This document shows, in pieces, positions 63,042-64,000 of a stretch of DNA of 64,000 bases. A program made the translations under genes and the position numbers. Below the pieces are notes generated by a model. It had not been told where the DNA came from. It worked only from the letters and a program-made list of their open reading frames with translations, and ran no database searches. This DNA comes from Cesiribacter sp. SM1. Its GTDB lineage: Bacteria > Bacteroidota > Bacteroidia > Cytophagales > Cyclobacteriaceae. Numbering within the stretch: the first letter of the stretch is position 1; every line of letters starts with the position of its first letter. Where the stretch lies: assembly GCF_020178975.1 (NCBI RefSeq), contig NZ_JAHXBU010000039.1, forward strand, positions 62,001 to 126,000, in the 5' to 3' direction.

Positions 63042-64000
63042 ATGAGTAAGCATTCCTTAGAGGATATATTCGAAGGTTTTAACCACTTAACTGCCCTGAT
63101 TGTAGGCGACGTAATGGTCGACGCCTACATCTGGGGCAAAGTGGAACGCATTTCGCCGGAGGCCCCTGTACCAGTGGTACAGGTGACCCACCGGGAAAGA
63201 AGAATGGGAGGCGCTGCCAACGTAGCCCTCAATGTATTGGCCATGGGTGCCACTCCCCTGCTCTGCAGCGTGGTGGGCAACGATGCCGATGCACTTATTT
63301 TTGAAGAACTGCTCCATAAAAGAGGTATCTCTGATGAAGGGCTGGTAAAAAGCCCCCACCGGATCACCACCATCAAAGAGCGGGTGCTCTCGGGCTCCCA
63401 GCATATTTTGAGGGTAGATTCGGAACACGACAAAAACCTACTGGCCGAAGAAGAAGACCTGCTGCTGGAACGCATCGAAAAGCTGCTGCCCCGCTGCCAG
63501 GTAGTTATTTTTGAAGACTACGACAAAGGTGCCCTCACGCCGCGCATCATTTCCGAAACCATTCGGCTGGCGCGCAGCCAGGACATACCAACTGTTGTAG
63601 ACCCCAAAAAGCGTAATTTCTTTGCCTACCAGCAGGCCACACTCTTCAAGCCAAATTTAAAAGAACTCAGGGAAGGCCTTAAAACCGACTTTGACAAAGA
63701 CGACCAGACCGCCCTGCAGGCCGCTGTGCATGAGCTAAAAGAACGGCTGGAGCTTGAGTATGCCCTGATTACTCTGTCAGAACGCGGGGTATATATTGAT
63801 GCTCCTGAAGAACACTACCTCCTGCCTGCCCATGTGCGTACCATTTCGGATGTATCAGGCGCAGGCGATACGGTTGTGAGCATAGCGGCGCTGGCCCTGG
63901 CCCTGCAATTACCCCCACGCAGCATTGCAGCACTGGCCAACCTGGGTGGCGGCCTTGTTTGCGAGCACGTAGGTGTTGTACCGATAGACAAAGCCCGGCT
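63042..64000 (+). CDS. rfaE1: RfaE1/HldE-like ADP-heptose pathway kinase (partial)
   Basis: At least 319 residues are visible before the window ends. PfkB-family sugar kinase motifs are LIVGDVMVDAYIWGKVERIS, EAPVPVVQV, MGGAANVALNVLAMGA, FEDYDKGALT, DPKKRNFFAYQQATLFKPN and the catalytic DVSGAGDTVVS (Asp of GAGD). This is the D-glycero-beta-D-manno-heptose-7-phosphate kinase type, which acts in ADP-heptose synthesis for lipopolysaccharide core. Whether a nucleotidyltransferase domain follows cannot be seen. It begins 3 bp after the aminotransferase stop with an ATG overlapping no other gene. Confidence 0.9.
   Translation, partial: MSKHSLEDIFEGFNHLTALIVGDVMVDAYIWGKVERISPEAPVPVVQVTHRERRMGGAANVALNVLAMGATPLLCSVVGNDADALIFEELLHKRGISDEGLVKSPHRITTIKERVLSGSQHILRVDSEHDKNLLAEEEDLLLERIEKLLPRCQVVIFEDYDKGALTPRIISETIRLARSQDIPTVVDPKKRNFFAYQQATLFKPNLKELREGLKTDFDKDDQTALQAAVHELKERLELEYALITLSERGVYIDAPEEHYLLPAHVRTISDVSGAGDTVVSIAALALALQLPPRSIAALANLGGGLVCEHVGVVPIDKAR

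Noticed and set aside
1-64000. CRISPR array, prophage, tRNA or rRNA genes
   Set aside because: No regularly spaced repeats, phage structural genes, tRNA T-arm motifs or rRNA sequence were seen by reading; a covariance-model scan would settle the RNA question.

Overview
The window looks like a chromosomal segment of a Bacteroidota bacterium, probably of the order Cytophagales. The evidence is direct: type IX secretion (T9SS) C-terminal sorting domains on two large exported proteins, a FecI/FecR/TonB-receptor/DUF4249 locus, STN and DUF4974 domains, a two-component propeller plus Y_Y_Y sensor kinase, PorT-like barrels, a DUF4212/sodium symporter pair, and at least one TAnnTTTG promoter element. 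The genus is not identified. No rRNA, tRNA, CRISPR array, prophage or complete insertion sequence was seen.

0-12 kb: a cut-off PhnA-domain gene, a BASS transporter, an outer-membrane barrel protein, the SOS mutagenesis pair umuDC behind a palindrome, an ECF sigma factor overlapping a tiny membrane protein and followed by lgt, a lipoprotein, a 0.97 kb AT-rich gene-free stretch, a lipoprotein esterase, an oxidoreductase and an isochorismatase-fold protein that has lost its catalytic residues. 12-20.6 kb: a T9SS-exported PhoD-type phosphatase, a PIF1-like helicase with HRDC and HTH tail, a BlaI/BlaR1-type pair behind three operators spaced exactly 20 bp, and pnuC with a structured leader.

20.7-29.7 kb is a sensory island: a stand-alone biliverdin-type phytochrome photosensory protein without a kinase domain, followed by a giant CheB-CheR-PAS-histidine kinase, and a convergent PAS/GAF histidine kinase; an acetoacetate-decarboxylase-like protein follows. 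29.8-36.9 kb is a Fec-like cell-surface signalling locus on the minus strand (sigma, 55-codon ORF, TonB receptor, DUF4249 lipoprotein, FecR anti-sigma, and an STN domain fused to a surface-repeat protein rather than to the receptor).

37-50 kb: a CDF metal transporter, a large T9SS adhesin with an exact 246-bp tandem duplication, two paralogous small barrel proteins, cbpA overlapping a DinD-like gene, an orphan IS1-InsA-like regulator with palindrome and direct repeats upstream, a DUF4212/SSS symporter and a CheY-like regulator. 50-64 kb: a propeller sensor kinase, a disordered protein, an aldo/keto reductase with a FemAB-like acyltransferase, YccF, an MscS channel overlapping an alkyltransferase-like protein, an SGNH hydrolase, a sodium symporter, clpS, recR, an aminotransferase and the beginning of a heptose-phosphate kinase gene.

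The strongest candidates for something new are the split phytochrome/CheB-CheR-kinase pair, the Fec-like locus whose STN signalling domain has moved to a repeat protein, the BlaR1-type protease whose sensor is a 29-residue repeat array, and the cbpA/DinD-like pair. All functional statements come from reading the sequence; no database search was possible.
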